This document shows positions 1 through 9,402 of a stretch of 64,000 bases of DNA, one piece after another. The position numbers and the translations under genes are program-made. How positions within the stretch are numbered: position 1 is the first letter of the stretch; each line of letters opens with the position of its first letter. The notes below the pieces were generated by a model. That model saw only the letters and a list, made by a program, of their open reading frames with translations. It did no database searches and was not told where the DNA came from. Location of the stretch: contig NZ_QAYG01000001.1 in NCBI RefSeq assembly GCF_003053845.1, positions 1,432,078-1,496,077 on the forward strand, written 5' to 3'. This DNA comes from Breoghania corrubedonensis (GTDB lineage: Bacteria > Pseudomonadota > Alphaproteobacteria > Rhizobiales > Stappiaceae).

Positions 1-722
1 TCCGACACGTCCTGCGTGCCGCGCGAGGCTTCCTGAACGTTGCGGGCAATCTCCGTCGTCGCGGCGCCCTGCTCCTCGACCGCCGCCGCGATGCCGGAGG
101 TGATCTCGTTGATCTGGTTCACCGTATCGGTGATCTCGCTGATCGCCCCCACGGCAAGCTGCGTCTCACCCTGGATCGACGAGATCTGCGAGGAGATCTC
201 TTCCGTCGCCTTGGACGTCTGGTTGGCGAGCTCCTTCACTTCCGCGGCCACAACCGCGAAGCCCCGGCCCGCTTCTCCGGCACGCGCCGCTTCGATCGTG
301 GCGTTGAGCGCCAGAAGGTTCGTCTGCTCGGCGATCGCCTGGATCAGGCTGACAACCTCGCCGATGCGGGTCGCCGCATCCGACAGGCCCTTGATGCGCA
401 CATTGGTGCTGTCGGCCTGGGTCGCCGCCTGGGAAGCGATGTCGCTCGACGAGGACACCTGACGGCTGATCTCCGCGACCGAGGCCGCGAGCTCTTCCGC
501 CGCCGAGGCGACCGTTTCCACGTTGGAGGACGCTTCGGCTGCCGCACCAGCCACCGCCTTGCTCTGGCTCGTGGTCTGTTCCGCGCCCGCATTCAGGTTG
601 GTGGACGCGTTGCGCAGGTTCGTGACGGAATCCGCGATGGTATCCAGCAGCGAGCCCATCTTGATCTCGAATTCCTTCGAGGCCGTCCGGATCTCTTCTG
701 CGCGCTCGTTATCCCGCTCCAG
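1..722. repeat. Direct repeat copy 1 of a chemoreceptor signalling-domain tract
   Basis: These 722 bases match 4666-5387 base for base (offset 4665) except at position 240 (t versus c at 4905). Identity stops abruptly after 722/5387, where the two genes diverge at HAMP. The repeat probably continues beyond the left edge. This pattern indicates recent gene conversion or a recent partial duplication between two chemoreceptor genes. Confidence 0.97.
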
Positions 723-1538
723 ACGGTCTGCCTGGGTCGCCTCAAGAACGCGTCGCTTGCGCTCGTTGTCGATGAAGACCGACATGGTACTCGCCATCGC
801 ACCGATCTCGTCGCGCCGGTCGGAACCTTCGACCTCGATCTCGGTGTTGCCATCAGCGAGCGCCTGCATGTTGCCGGTGAGCTTGCCCAGCGGCAACGTC
901 ACATTGCGAATGGCAGAATAGGCGATAGCGAATGCGATCAGGCCGCCAACGAGGCCGAAACCAATGACGATCGCGGCGTTGTTCCAGAAGGTGGACTCGA
1001 TATCGTCGACGAAGACGCCCGTCGCGAAAACCCAGCCCCAGGGGTCAAACCGCTCACTCCATGAGGTTTTCGGCGAAAGCGCCGTCTCGCCAGTCCGGTT
1101 CCAGTAATAGACGGCAGATCCGCCACCCTTGTCGGCCGCGGTGAAGAGATCGCGGATGAAATAATTGCCTGCCTTGTCCTTGATGCTCATGACCATCTTG
1201 CCCTCGTCAGCGGGCTTGGGGGGCATGATCACACGACGGCCGTCCTTGTCGAGGCCGAATACATAGTTGCTTCCGTCAAAGCGGATGGCACGAATGAGAT
1301 CGCGCGCCTGCTGCGTCGCTTCCTCATGGGTGAGTACGCCGGACTGCTCCTTCTTGTAGTAATATTCGGCGACGGACTTCGTTACCTGGACTACTGTCTG
1401 CGTCATCTTCTCGCGCTCCTGATAGAGCGTGCTGCGCAGCGTCAGGAGATAGGAAGTGGACAGGGCGATGCCTAGGACAGCGAGGGTGAGGACGGGAAGC
1501 CAAACCTTCGTGCCAATACTGAGTTTATTAAGGGACAT
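1..1538 (-). CDS. Methyl-accepting chemotaxis protein (3' end off the window)
   Basis: This is a transmembrane chemoreceptor that would feed CheA/CheW. The reading frame is open from an ATG at 1538 (N-terminus [11 protein letters not shown]) to the left edge, so the C-terminus is missing. Visible parts are a first membrane segment at about residues 10-30, a periplasmic single-Cache (sCache_2-like) domain to about 185 with the typical PWGWVFATG motif, a second membrane segment at about 190-210, HAMP, and most of the cytoplasmic signalling coiled coil including the [19 protein letters not shown] hairpin. The start was chosen because both neighbouring receptors begin MSL.KF. Positions 1-722 are almost identical to the receptor at 4512-6200, while the ligand domain differs, so the two probably sense different ligands through the same signalling module. 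Ligand unknown. Confidence 0.93.
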   Translation of the reverse strand, partial: MSLNKLSIGTKVWLPVLTLAVLGIALSTSYLLTLRSTLYQEREKMTQTVVQVTKSVAEYYYKKEQSGVLTHEEATQQARDLIRAIRFDGSNYVFGLDKDGRRVIMPPKPADEGKMVMSIKDKAGNYFIRDLFTAADKGGGSAVYYWNRTGETALSPKTSWSERFDPWGWVFATGVFVDDIESTFWNNAAIVIGFGLVGGLIAFAIAYSAIRNVTLPLGKLTGNMQALADGNTEIEVEGSDRRDEIGAMASTMSVFIDNERKRRVLEATQADRLERDNERAEEIRTASKEFEIKMGSLLDTIADSVTNLRNASTNLNAGAEQTTSQSKAVAGAAAEASSNVETVASAAEELAASVAEISRQVSSSSDIASQAATQADSTNVRIKGLSDAATRIGEVVSLIQAIAEQTNLLALNATIEAARAGEAGRGFAVVAAEVKELANQTSKATEEISSQISSIQGETQLAVGAISEITDTVNQINEITSGIAAAVEEQGAATTEIARNVQEASRGTQDVS

Positions 1539-2249
1539 GAGATGGTGCCTGAATACCTTGGAGAGGTTGGGCAACAATGTTCCCTGCGTCTTAAGAAGCT
1601 GTAAAATTAACGAGAAAAATCAAATGACTAAAGGTCTCGTCACGTCATTTTTGCCGTGTAGAAAGGCTCTCCGGCGCACCTGCGGAGGGATTTTTCGCGA
1701 AACGATTTGGATTACGCCGACTCCTTGTCGGTTCCTGAGAGGTCCCACCGAGCGGCTGATTTGCTCCAACCTATTGTTAAAATTGAAAAATGCGAAATAG
1801 CGGTCGTGATGTTTGATCTTGGGCGATCACGCGGATGCGTCTTCAGCGATGAGGGAAGGAACATGTCAGGCTCCGCGGCGCGCACATGCGCCGGATCGCC
1901 GCGCCTCGCCGCGCTTGCAGCGGCGTCAACGCTACCCCGCCGACAAGTAAGTGTTTGTAAGCCCCCCCGCACAGCGCGCTGTAGATCCAGCTTCGGGAGG
2001 CAGGGACTTGCGGCCGTTTGGAACCTGCCGCGACCACACGGTCGTGTCTGCATGGCTGCAATACCGGAAGACACCCTTGCCGGCAGCCAACAAGGGTGAC
2101 AAGCAAGCTGAAATTCGTTTACGGAGGTGAAATACTTAATCTAATTGGATTCATTGTGATGTTACTAATTCATTACGTACTTTTTACGATGCGTTAATTT
2201 ATTTCGCGCACTAATTTAACATCTCAATTTCCTCATAGGGCGTTCTGAA
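1539..2249. other. Intergenic region between divergent chemoreceptor genes
   Basis: This 711-bp spacer separates the minus-strand receptor (start 1538) from the plus-strand receptor (start 2250) and must hold both promoters. The flanks (about 1590-1800 and 2100-2250) are AT-rich and the middle (about 1860-2090) is GC-rich. Short open frames across the middle lack ribosome sites and family resemblance and are not annotated. A glycine-riboswitch-like motif on the minus strand at 1715-1771 is listed separately. No other feature was recognised. Confidence 0.6.
1715..1771 (-). promoter_or_regulatory. Possible glycine-riboswitch-like RNA element
   Basis: Read on the minus strand, about 180 nt upstream of the receptor start at 1538, the element carries GGAGCAAA (plus 1760-1767), a small CCG-CT-CGG hairpin, then CCTCTCAGG (plus 1734-1742) and AAGGA inside a CCGAC/GTCGG hairpin (plus 1717-1731). 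GGRGCAAA, a short stem and then CUCUCAGG followed by AAGGA is the core of a glycine riboswitch aptamer. However, the 5' half (P1/P2 and the GCCGAAGG stretch) is not evident and the spacing to AAGGA is longer than usual. It could be a degenerate single aptamer or chance. Confidence 0.25.
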
Positions 2250-3935
2250 ATGAGCCTGGGCAAATTCAATATCGGCGTGAAGATCTGGATCCCCGTCATC
2301 ACGCTGGCAATCCTGTCAACCGTCATTGCGGTCTTCAGTCTGTACGAAATGCAATCCGTTCTAATGGCCGAGCGGATCGCAAAAACGCGAAACATCGTAC
2401 AGGCCTCCAAATCAATCGCCGGCTATTTCAAGAGCCTGGAGGATTCAGGAACCCTCACGCACGAGGAAGCGACCCAGCAGGCGCGCAATACAATCCGCGC
2501 CATTCGTTATGACGGCGGCAATTACGCCTTCGCCTATGACGACAAGGGGGTGCGGCTTATATCGCCCGACGTGACACGAGAAGGCGTCGCGGCTCTCGAC
2601 GCGCAAGACAAGAGGGGAACCTATTACATTCCCGACCTGATCGCGCGGGCGAAGGAGGGCGGCGGCAAGACGAGCTACTACTGGCCCCGTGTCAACAGCT
2701 CCGAACCTCTGGAGAAGCTCGCCTGGACCGAGTATTTCGCCCCCTGGGGCTGGGTGCTGGGTTCCGGCACCTATATCGATGACGTGGAGGCGACGTTCCG
2801 CTCACAGGCATTGAAACTTCTTGCCTTTGCGCTCATAGGCGGCGCCCTTGCCGGTGTTGCGGCTGTCCTTGTGATCCGCAATGTGGCACGGCCGCTGAAG
2901 ACGCTGACGGCCAACATGCTGGAACTGGCGGAAGGAAACGTCGCGGTCACCGTCACAAGTATGGATCGCAACGACGAGATCGGCGCGATGGCAGGTGCGA
3001 TGGCGGTCTTCGTGGAGAACGAGCGCAAGCGCCGCGATCTCGAGGCGACCCAGGCAGACCGCCTGGAGCAGGATCGTCAGCGGTCGCAGGAGATTCAGAC
3101 GATCTCGAGAGATTTCGAAGGTCAGATCGGCTCCTTGCTTGAAACAATAGAAACCTCCGTCGGAAACCTGAAAAACGCGTCTACCAACCTGAACGCGGGC
3201 GCGGAACAGACCACGAGCCAGAGCAGGACGGTCGCGGGCGCGGCAGCCGAGGCCTCCTCGAACGTGGAAACGGTCGCATCTGCGGCAGAGGAACTTGCCA
3301 CCTCCGTCGCGGAGATCAGCCGCCAGGTGGCCTCCTCCAGCGAGATCGCCACCCAGGCGGCGGCCCAGGCGAATGCCACGAACGAACGCATCATCGGTCT
3401 GTCGGGCGCCGCCAGCCGGATCGGCGAGGTCGTCGGCCTCATCCAGGCGATCGCCGAGCAGACGAACCTTCTGGCGCTCAATGCCACGATCGAAGCGGCG
3501 CGTGCCGGAGAAGCGGGCCGGGGCTTCGCGGTTGTGGCCGCGGAGGTGAAGGAACTCGCCACCCAGACCTCCAAGGCAACCGAGGAGATCTCCTCGCAGA
3601 TCTCGTCGATCCAGGCCGAGACGCAAGAGGCGGTGGGGGCGATCAGCGAGATCACCGAAACGGTGAACCGCATCAACGATATTACTGCGGGCATCGCGGC
3701 CGCGGTGGAACAGCAGGGCGCAGCCACGACGGAGATCGCCCGCAACGTGCAGGAAGCCTCCAACGGCACGCGAGAGGTGTCAGCGAACATCGAAGGCGTC
3801 TCCGGCGCGGCGGAGGTCACCAATCAGGCTGCCTCGACCGTCTTCGACGCATCGAAGGCACTGGAACACGAAGCGCGGGAGCTGCGGGAACACGTCTCCA
3901 GTTTCCTGTCCGGCATCAAGAAGAACGTAGCCTGA
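2250..3935 (+). CDS. Methyl-accepting chemotaxis protein
   Basis: A 561-residue inner-membrane chemoreceptor. In order: membrane segment about 10-30, periplasmic sCache_2-like domain about 35-185 ending in [14 protein letters not shown], membrane segment about 190-212, HAMP about 213-265, then the methyl-accepting coiled coil with the highly conserved hairpin tip [19 protein letters not shown] and a long Glu/Gln/Ala-rich return helix. No C-terminal CheR-tethering pentapeptide is seen. ATG at 2250 has AGGG just upstream and gives the same MSLGKF start as its neighbours. It lies between two related receptors on the opposite strand. Its signalling domain is similar to them but not part of the near-identical tract. 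Ligand unknown. Confidence 0.96.
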   Translation: MSLGKFNIGVKIWIPVITLAILSTVIAVFSLYEMQSVLMAERIAKTRNIVQASKSIAGYFKSLEDSGTLTHEEATQQARNTIRAIRYDGGNYAFAYDDKGVRLISPDVTREGVAALDAQDKRGTYYIPDLIARAKEGGGKTSYYWPRVNSSEPLEKLAWTEYFAPWGWVLGSGTYIDDVEATFRSQALKLLAFALIGGALAGVAAVLVIRNVARPLKTLTANMLELAEGNVAVTVTSMDRNDEIGAMAGAMAVFVENERKRRDLEATQADRLEQDRQRSQEIQTISRDFEGQIGSLLETIETSVGNLKNASTNLNAGAEQTTSQSRTVAGAAAEASSNVETVASAAEELATSVAEISRQVASSSEIATQAAAQANATNERIIGLSGAASRIGEVVGLIQAIAEQTNLLALNATIEAARAGEAGRGFAVVAAEVKELATQTSKATEEISSQISSIQAETQEAVGAISEITETVNRINDITAGIAAAVEQQGAATTEIARNVQEASNGTREVSANIEGVSGAAEVTNQAASTVFDASKALEHEARELREHVSSFLSGIKKNVA

Positions 3936-4011
3936 CGCTTGCGTCCCCGGGGTAGGCAACCTCCGCCCCGGGGACGACGGCTATCCGGATCGCGCACTTC
4001 GTGAAGACCGA

Positions 4012-4376
4012 ATGCCTGACGATCCGGACAGCGACCCGATTATGCTCATTGGTCCCCGGCCCGCGCCCTTGGGCGGGCCAGCGACGAAGCGACCGGAATA
4101 TGCTCTCGCCGCCGAGACCGACCCGAGAGGGTCTCATCCATCGACATCCACATGGCCACAGAGCGCACCAATGCCTTGCGTCAGCTCGTCCACAACACGG
4201 GCGCGGACGGCATGAGCTCCAGCGGCTGAAGAAAAGCACTGTTCCCTTTGGTTTCAGGCGCCGACCAGGCCCGCAACCTCATTGAGCAACGCTTCACCTC
4301 GGTCCAGTCGCAACCCGACGGGATCGCCGTACGTTTCACGTCCCGAGCCTCATCTGACCGGCTGCAGCTACTCTGA
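4012..4376 (+). pseudogene. Possible decayed short coding region
   Basis: The 576-bp spacer 3936-4511 holds no intact gene. Two protein-like stretches lie in different frames: one from an ATG at 4012 (MPDDPDSDPIMLIGPRP and onward to about 4125) and one from about 4140 to a stop at 4374-4376 (IDIHMATERTNALRQLV, an in-frame TGA at 4228-4230, then GADQARNLIEQRF). Reading the whole needs one frameshift and one stop suppression, which is how a decayed gene looks. I do not recognise the family, and the resemblance to coding sequence may be accidental in GC-rich DNA. Confidence 0.25.
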
Positions 4377-4451
4377 GATCGTTATGAACCTCAAGCAAGT
4401 TCCAGAATCTGCAACGACGCACATGTTGCAACATCCGCCCCACAGAACAGC

Positions 4452-4489
4452 AAAAAGGCCCGCCGGGATAAAAGTCGGCGGGCCTTTTT
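4452..4489. terminator. Rho-independent terminator, usable from both sides
   Basis: A perfect GC-rich stem (GGCCCGCC at 4457-4464 with GGCGGGCC at 4477-4484) is flanked by five A residues on the left and five T residues on the right. It sits 23 bp past the stop of the minus-strand chemoreceptor ending at 4512 and is the natural terminator of that gene. Confidence 0.9.
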
Positions 4490-4511
4490 CGTTTGGGTAT
4501 GTGAGCCGCCG

Positions 4512-6200
4512 TCAGGCGGCGTCGGATACGTTGATGCTTTCGAGGAATGATCCGACCTGCTCGCGCAGCACCAGCGCCTCCCTTTCAAGGGCGGCGGAGG
4601 CGTCCGCGACCATGGACGCGGCCTCGTTTGTGACCTGGGCGGCCCCGGAGACGCCTTCGATATTCTCCGACACGTCCTGCGTGCCGCGCGAGGCTTCCTG
4701 AACGTTGCGGGCAATCTCCGTCGTCGCGGCGCCCTGCTCCTCGACCGCCGCCGCGATGCCGGAGGTGATCTCGTTGATCTGGTTCACCGTATCGGTGATC
4801 TCGCTGATCGCCCCCACGGCAAGCTGCGTCTCACCCTGGATCGACGAGATCTGCGAGGAGATCTCTTCCGTCGCCTTGGACGTCTGGTTGGCGAGCTCCT
4901 TCACCTCCGCGGCCACAACCGCGAAGCCCCGGCCCGCTTCTCCGGCACGCGCCGCTTCGATCGTGGCGTTGAGCGCCAGAAGGTTCGTCTGCTCGGCGAT
5001 CGCCTGGATCAGGCTGACAACCTCGCCGATGCGGGTCGCCGCATCCGACAGGCCCTTGATGCGCACATTGGTGCTGTCGGCCTGGGTCGCCGCCTGGGAA
5101 GCGATGTCGCTCGACGAGGACACCTGACGGCTGATCTCCGCGACCGAGGCCGCGAGCTCTTCCGCCGCCGAGGCGACCGTTTCCACGTTGGAGGACGCTT
5201 CGGCTGCCGCACCAGCCACCGCCTTGCTCTGGCTCGTGGTCTGTTCCGCGCCCGCATTCAGGTTGGTGGACGCGTTGCGCAGGTTCGTGACGGAATCCGC
5301 GATGGTATCCAGCAGCGAGCCCATCTTGATCTCGAATTCCTTCGAGGCCGTCCGGATCTCTTCTGCGCGCTCGTTATCCCGCTCCAGGCGAACCTGCTGT
5401 TCCGCCTCAAGAACGCGCCGTTTGCGCTCGTTTTCAACGAAAACGGTCATCGCATGCGCCATCGCGCCGATCTCGTCGCGCCGGTCGGAACCTTCGATCT
5501 CTATTTCGGTGTTGCCATCGGCGAGTTCCCGCATACGCTCGGTCAGGCTCTTGATAGGCTTGGACAAATTGCGAATGGATGCAAAGGCGATACCGAATGC
5601 AAGCAGTCCGCCAACTGTCCCGATGCCGATGATCTGGAGTGCTCTGGTCCAGAATGTATCCTGGATATCGTCAATATAAATGCCGGTACCGAACACCCAG
5701 CCCCACGGTTGAAATTCCTGAGCCCAGCTCACCTTCGGCAACGGGACGTCGCCGCCCTTGCGCGTGACGTAGTAAGGAACGGTACCGCCCCCCGCCTTGG
5801 CTACAGCAAGCATCTCTCGCACCTGATACTTGCCGTTGGCGTCTTGCGTATTACTCGCGTCCTTTCCTTCCAGCGAAGCCTTGGACGAGATAACCCGAAT
5901 GCCATCAGTCGAGTAGACGAAGGCATAATTGTTGCCGTCATAACGCATGGAGCGGATCGCATTGCGCGCCAGGCGCTGGGCTTCGTCGCGGGTCAACTCG
6001 CCCTTCTTTTCCAAGTCATGAAAATGAGCGGCGACTGAGATCGCGAGCTGAACGACGCTGCGGGTCTTTTCGACGCGCTCTCCATAAAGGGAGCTGTGCA
6101 ACGAAGAAAGACTGAAAACCGCCAGAATTATCACGAGGATCGCAAGGGTCGCCACCGGAACCCAGATCTTTACGCCGATGCCGAATTTGTTCAAGGACAT
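4512..6200 (-). CDS. Methyl-accepting chemotaxis protein
   Basis: A 562-residue chemoreceptor with the same build as its neighbours: membrane segment near residues 10-30, sCache_2-like sensor with [14 protein letters not shown], second membrane segment near 190-210, HAMP, and a signalling coiled coil with the conserved [19 protein letters not shown] tip. ATG at 6200 (MSLNKFGIG) is preferred over the in-frame ATG at 6215, because both related receptors start MSL and a GCAGGCAG ribosome-site-like stretch precedes it. About residues 272-512 are encoded by the tract that is nearly identical to the receptor at the left edge. A strong terminator follows the gene. Ligand unknown. Confidence 0.96.
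   Translation of the reverse strand: MSLNKFGIGVKIWVPVATLAILVIILAVFSLSSLHSSLYGERVEKTRSVVQLAISVAAHFHDLEKKGELTRDEAQRLARNAIRSMRYDGNNYAFVYSTDGIRVISSKASLEGKDASNTQDANGKYQVREMLAVAKAGGGTVPYYVTRKGGDVPLPKVSWAQEFQPWGWVFGTGIYIDDIQDTFWTRALQIIGIGTVGGLLAFGIAFASIRNLSKPIKSLTERMRELADGNTEIEIEGSDRRDEIGAMAHAMTVFVENERKRRVLEAEQQVRLERDNERAEEIRTASKEFEIKMGSLLDTIADSVTNLRNASTNLNAGAEQTTSQSKAVAGAAAEASSNVETVASAAEELAASVAEISRQVSSSSDIASQAATQADSTNVRIKGLSDAATRIGEVVSLIQAIAEQTNLLALNATIEAARAGEAGRGFAVVAAEVKELANQTSKATEEISSQISSIQGETQLAVGAISEITDTVNQINEITSGIAAAVEEQGAATTEIARNVQEASRGTQDVSENIEGVSGAAQVTNEAASMVADASAALEREALVLREQVGSFLESINVSDAA
4666..5387. repeat. Direct repeat copy 2 of a chemoreceptor signalling-domain tract
   Basis: Matches positions 1-722 in the same orientation with one mismatch (4905 c versus 240 t). 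The tract covers the C-terminal half of HAMP through most of the signalling domain. It begins before 4666 in this copy, but the partner lies outside the window, so the true left limit is unknown. Confidence 0.97.
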
Positions 6201-6429
6201 GGGGACTGCCTGCATGAAAGGGAAATTTCACGCAATTCTTGGCCGACTTCCGTTAAATACCTGTGAAAAAAACAATGTAAATATATGCATCTCCTTTCTT
6301 TACGTCAGTTTATTCCATGTAATAACGTATATCCGGAATACAGATATTGTTAATTTCAAATTATAAAGAAAAAATATAGCACTCAAGGAAGATTTGACGA
6401 ATAAAAATTCTCTCCAGTAGATTATATTC

Positions 6430-8712
6430 TCACCCGCCGCCAAAAAGACGATGAAAAAAGCCATTTCCCCCTGGAGGCGGCAGGACGCGGTTGCCGTTCT
6501 CTATGGTGCGGCCGCCGACGACATTGCGCGCGGGGGCAGGGCGCGGCGTTTCACGGACAACGACCGGACCGCCGACCGGTATGCCCGGCAACTCCACCAG
6601 AGGCATGTGCTCATGCGCCTTGACCATGAAATCATGCCAGATCGACGCTGGCAGCGTGCCGCCCGTGGCCGCTTTCGTCGGCGATCCGTCATCGTTTCCG
6701 AGCCAGACGGCAGCCGTGTAGTTCGCCGTGAATCCGATGAACCAGGCGTCGCGCAGATCCTGGCTCGTCCCGGTCTTGCCACCGGCGGGGCGGTCTCCGA
6801 GGCGCGCTCTCTTTCCGGTTCCCGTGATCAGTGTCTCCCCCAGCATGGAATCGATCTCGCGCAGCGTTCCGGACCGGATAACCTGGCCCGGCCCATCGAT
6901 GACCCTGTGATAGAGTACCTTGCCATTTTCGGTCTTCACAGACCGGATGACATAGGGGATGACACCCCAGCCGCCGTTCGAGAAAGGTACGTAGGCAGCG
7001 GTGATTTCCAGCGGCGTCACCTCGGACGTACCAAGCGCGATCGACGGATTGACCTTGAGTTCGGACGTGATGCCAAGGCGCCTAGCCGTGGCCGCGACAT
7101 TCTTCGGCCCGACTTCCTGACCGAGCTGGGCGGCAACCGTGTTCAGGGAATAGGCGAGCGCCTTTCGCAGCGTCACGGAGCCATAATATCTCTTGGTGTA
7201 GTTCTTCGGCTTCCATCCGTTGATGGAAACGGGCTGGTCGACGCGGATCGTATCGGGCGTCAGTCCCTTTTCCAGTGCCGCGAGATAGACAAACGGCTTG
7301 AATGCCGAACCGGGCTGACGTTCGGCGGAAACCGCACGGTTGAACTGGCTCTTGCGGTAGTTGCGCCCACCGACCAGCGCCTTGACCGCACCGGAAGTGT
7401 CGAGCGCGACCAGCGCGCCCTGGCTCACACCCAGCTTCCCGCCGTTCTTGTCGAGGGCATCGCCGAGCGAATGTTCCGCTTCGTGCTGCAGCCGCAGATC
7501 GATCGTGGTGTCAACGATCACGTCCTGATCTATCCGGCCGATATAGCCAGGCAACAGGTCCATCACCCAATCGGCAACGTAATTCGTACCGGAAGCGCCG
7601 TTGCCGGCAACCGCAAGAGCCGGGTGGTCAATGGCGTTCTTTTCGTCGTGGGCGGAGATGAACCCTGCGTCATGCATGGCCTGCAGTACCAGCCTGGCTC
7701 GCTTTTCTGCCAGATCGGGATTGCGATTGGGCGCATAGCGCGACGGCGCCTTGAGAAGCGCCGCCAAGGTGGCGGCCTCCGCCAGGGTCACCTGGCGTGC
7801 CGATTTGCCGAAATACCGCCTTGCCGCTCCATCGACCCCATAGGCACCGGCACCGAAATAGACCCGGTTCAGGTACATTTCCAGAATCTGGTCCTTGGAA
7901 TAGCGGGTCTCCAGCCACAGCGCGAGAACCACCTCCTGCATCTTGCGGCTTATGGTGCGCTCGTGCGTCAGAAACAGATTCTTCGCAAGCTGCTGGGTAA
8001 GGGTGGAGCCGCCCTGAACCACGCCGCCGCGCACCAGATTGGTGACAACCGCGCGGGCAAGCCCTATGACGTCGATACCAAAATGGCTGCGGAACCGTCG
8101 GTCCTCGATGGCGATCACCGCTTGCGGCAGGTACTTCGGGAGCTGCTCCAGACGCACGGCCTCACCGCCCGTCTCGCCACGATTGGCGATCAGACGCCCC
8201 TCGGCAGAGACAATCTTGACGTTGGGCGGGCGCGAGGGAACCTTCCAGTCGTAGCTCTGGGGAAGCTGTGCCGCGAAATAGGCAAGCGTACCGGCCACAA
8301 CGATGAAACCCCAGACGCTCGCCACCACCCCCCAGTAAAAGCCCCGCTTGAGAAGACGCGTGAACCTGCCGCCGCCGACGTTTTTGCGACGTGACTTGCG
8401 GCGCTTTCGGGCAGATGACGGCCGCGGCGAACGCGTTGCGGCCGCATCGGGCGTTGTCTTTGTCTGCGATGAGGACTTGCGCCGGTGGTCGGGATTTCCA
8501 GCCGCCTTGAGCGGAACCTTCTTGGCCGCGCCAGCGGATTTCGCGCCTTTCGCCCCCGCGGTGCCGCCTGTCCCGGTCCGACTGGCCGATTTCGGCGCCT
8601 TGCCTGCCATGGCGGGACGATCGGAGGAACCAACCAGCGTGTCGGGCGTCTTCGAAACGCGCCCCATAACCGGTTCGATACGTTCGCCGCGTTTGCCGCG
8701 TCTGCTGGCCAT
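6430..8712 (-). CDS. Class A (bifunctional) penicillin-binding protein, PBP1A family
   Basis: A 760-residue peptidoglycan glycosyltransferase and transpeptidase anchored in the inner membrane. Residues 1-115 are an unusual cytoplasmic tail rich in Lys, Arg, Ser and Ala, followed by one membrane helix at about 124-148. The GT51 domain (about 170-345) shows catalytic EDRRF (Glu203), GGSTLTQQLAKN and the RKMQE motif. The transpeptidase domain has SAFK (Ser469, Lys472), SLN (Ser522) and KTG (Lys646). The C-terminus is Gly/Pro-rich. The gene stands alone. A TTAA-N7-TTAA motif about 90 bp upstream may be a CtrA site. The 115-residue basic tail is the only odd part, and a later start cannot be excluded. 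Confidence 0.95.
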   Translation of the reverse strand: MASRRGKRGERIEPVMGRVSKTPDTLVGSSDRPAMAGKAPKSASRTGTGGTAGAKGAKSAGAAKKVPLKAAGNPDHRRKSSSQTKTTPDAAATRSPRPSSARKRRKSRRKNVGGGRFTRLLKRGFYWGVVASVWGFIVVAGTLAYFAAQLPQSYDWKVPSRPPNVKIVSAEGRLIANRGETGGEAVRLEQLPKYLPQAVIAIEDRRFRSHFGIDVIGLARAVVTNLVRGGVVQGGSTLTQQLAKNLFLTHERTISRKMQEVVLALWLETRYSKDQILEMYLNRVYFGAGAYGVDGAARRYFGKSARQVTLAEAATLAALLKAPSRYAPNRNPDLAEKRARLVLQAMHDAGFISAHDEKNAIDHPALAVAGNGASGTNYVADWVMDLLPGYIGRIDQDVIVDTTIDLRLQHEAEHSLGDALDKNGGKLGVSQGALVALDTSGAVKALVGGRNYRKSQFNRAVSAERQPGSAFKPFVYLAALEKGLTPDTIRVDQPVSINGWKPKNYTKRYYGSVTLRKALAYSLNTVAAQLGQEVGPKNVAATARRLGITSELKVNPSIALGTSEVTPLEITAAYVPFSNGGWGVIPYVIRSVKTENGKVLYHRVIDGPGQVIRSGTLREIDSMLGETLITGTGKRARLGDRPAGGKTGTSQDLRDAWFIGFTANYTAAVWLGNDDGSPTKAATGGTLPASIWHDFMVKAHEHMPLVELPGIPVGGPVVVRETPRPAPARNVVGGRTIENGNRVLPPPGGNGFFHRLFGGG

Positions 8713-8801
8713 TGGCCGCCTCTCGCGTCCCGTTGTCGATGAATGAGGAAGGCTGGCAGACGAGCTCCCACACCTTTGTCATCACGCTAGAATGCGGCGC
8801 T

Positions 8802-8816
8802 TTAAGGCGCGGTTAA
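8802..8816. promoter_or_regulatory. Candidate CtrA binding site
   Basis: TTAAGGCGCGGTTAA is an exact TTAA-N7-TTAA match, about 90 bp upstream of the PBP gene on the minus strand and 155 bp upstream of the DUF1330 gene on the plus strand. CtrA controls cell-cycle and envelope genes in this order. No experiment supports this instance. Confidence 0.45.
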
Positions 8817-8970
8817 GCTTGACGGAATTTCAACAGTACCGACGGTACCGGGCTGGGGTGAGGATCCAAAAGTGAGATTGGATTTTTGCTCTTGAACCGG
8901 ACGGCGCACTCGCCAACACTGCGCCCACGCAACATGTTCATTATTGGTTTTGAGTGCCAGGGAGGTTTGA

Positions 8971-9264
8971 ATGGCCAAGGGATACTGGATCGCGCGGGTC
9001 GATGTGGATGATCCGGAGACCTACAAGGACTATGTCGCGACGGCGAAACCGGCATTCGAGCGTCACGGCGCCCGTTTTCTGGTACGCGGCGGCGACTACT
9101 CCGCCCTTGAAGGCACGTCGCGCAAACGCAACGTGGTGATCGAGTTCGACAGCTACGAAGAAGCTCTCGCCTGCTACAATTCTCCCGAGTACCAGGCGGC
9201 GAAGGCCATACGCACAACGGTTTCAACCGGCGACCTTCTCATCATCGAAGGATATGACGGCTGA
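8971..9264 (+). CDS. DUF1330 domain protein
   Basis: A 97-residue cytoplasmic protein of the DUF1330 family, small alpha/beta proteins with the ferredoxin-like fold of dimeric alpha-beta barrels. Nearly the whole chain is the domain: an opening strand (KGYWIARVDVDD), a helix, a central FLVRGGDY, the VVIEFDSYEEALACYNSPEY segment and a final LLIIEGYDG strand. A very good GGGAGG ribosome site at 8961-8966 fixes the ATG at 8971. It is a single-gene unit between divergent PBP and convergent olsB. The biochemical role of the family is not established. Confidence 0.9.
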   Translation: MAKGYWIARVDVDDPETYKDYVATAKPAFERHGARFLVRGGDYSALEGTSRKRNVVIEFDSYEEALACYNSPEYQAAKAIRTTVSTGDLLIIEGYDG

Positions 9265-9346
9265 CGCAGAGCCATCGGTTCGGGGCGCCCCCTCGAACCG
9301 ATGCGACGGCCGGGCCACCCGGCCACTCTGTCCTTGAAGTCTCCGC

Positions 9347-9374
9347 CCTTGAAATTCCGGCCTTGAAATTCCGG
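9347..9374. repeat. Two-copy tandem 14-mer
   Basis: CCTTGAAATTCCGG occurs twice without a gap (9347-9360 and 9361-9374), between the convergent DUF1330 and olsB genes. The same spacer also has CCGGGCCACCCGG-type dyads at about 9310-9324 and 9373-9384. It may act in 3'-end formation or be slippage noise. Confidence 0.7.
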
Positions 9375-9402
9375 CCACCCGGCCGGCAAGGCGCGAAGCT
9401 GA

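Noticed and set aside
1712-2106. Short open frames in the chemoreceptor spacer
   Set aside because: No ribosome sites, no hydrophobic or domain pattern, and overlapping frames on both strands across a GC-rich patch.
6451-8394. 647-codon plus-strand open frame opposite the PBP gene
   Set aside because: It mirrors the PBP codons, is Arg/Gly/Asp-rich without any domain, and arises from high GC at third positions of the true gene.
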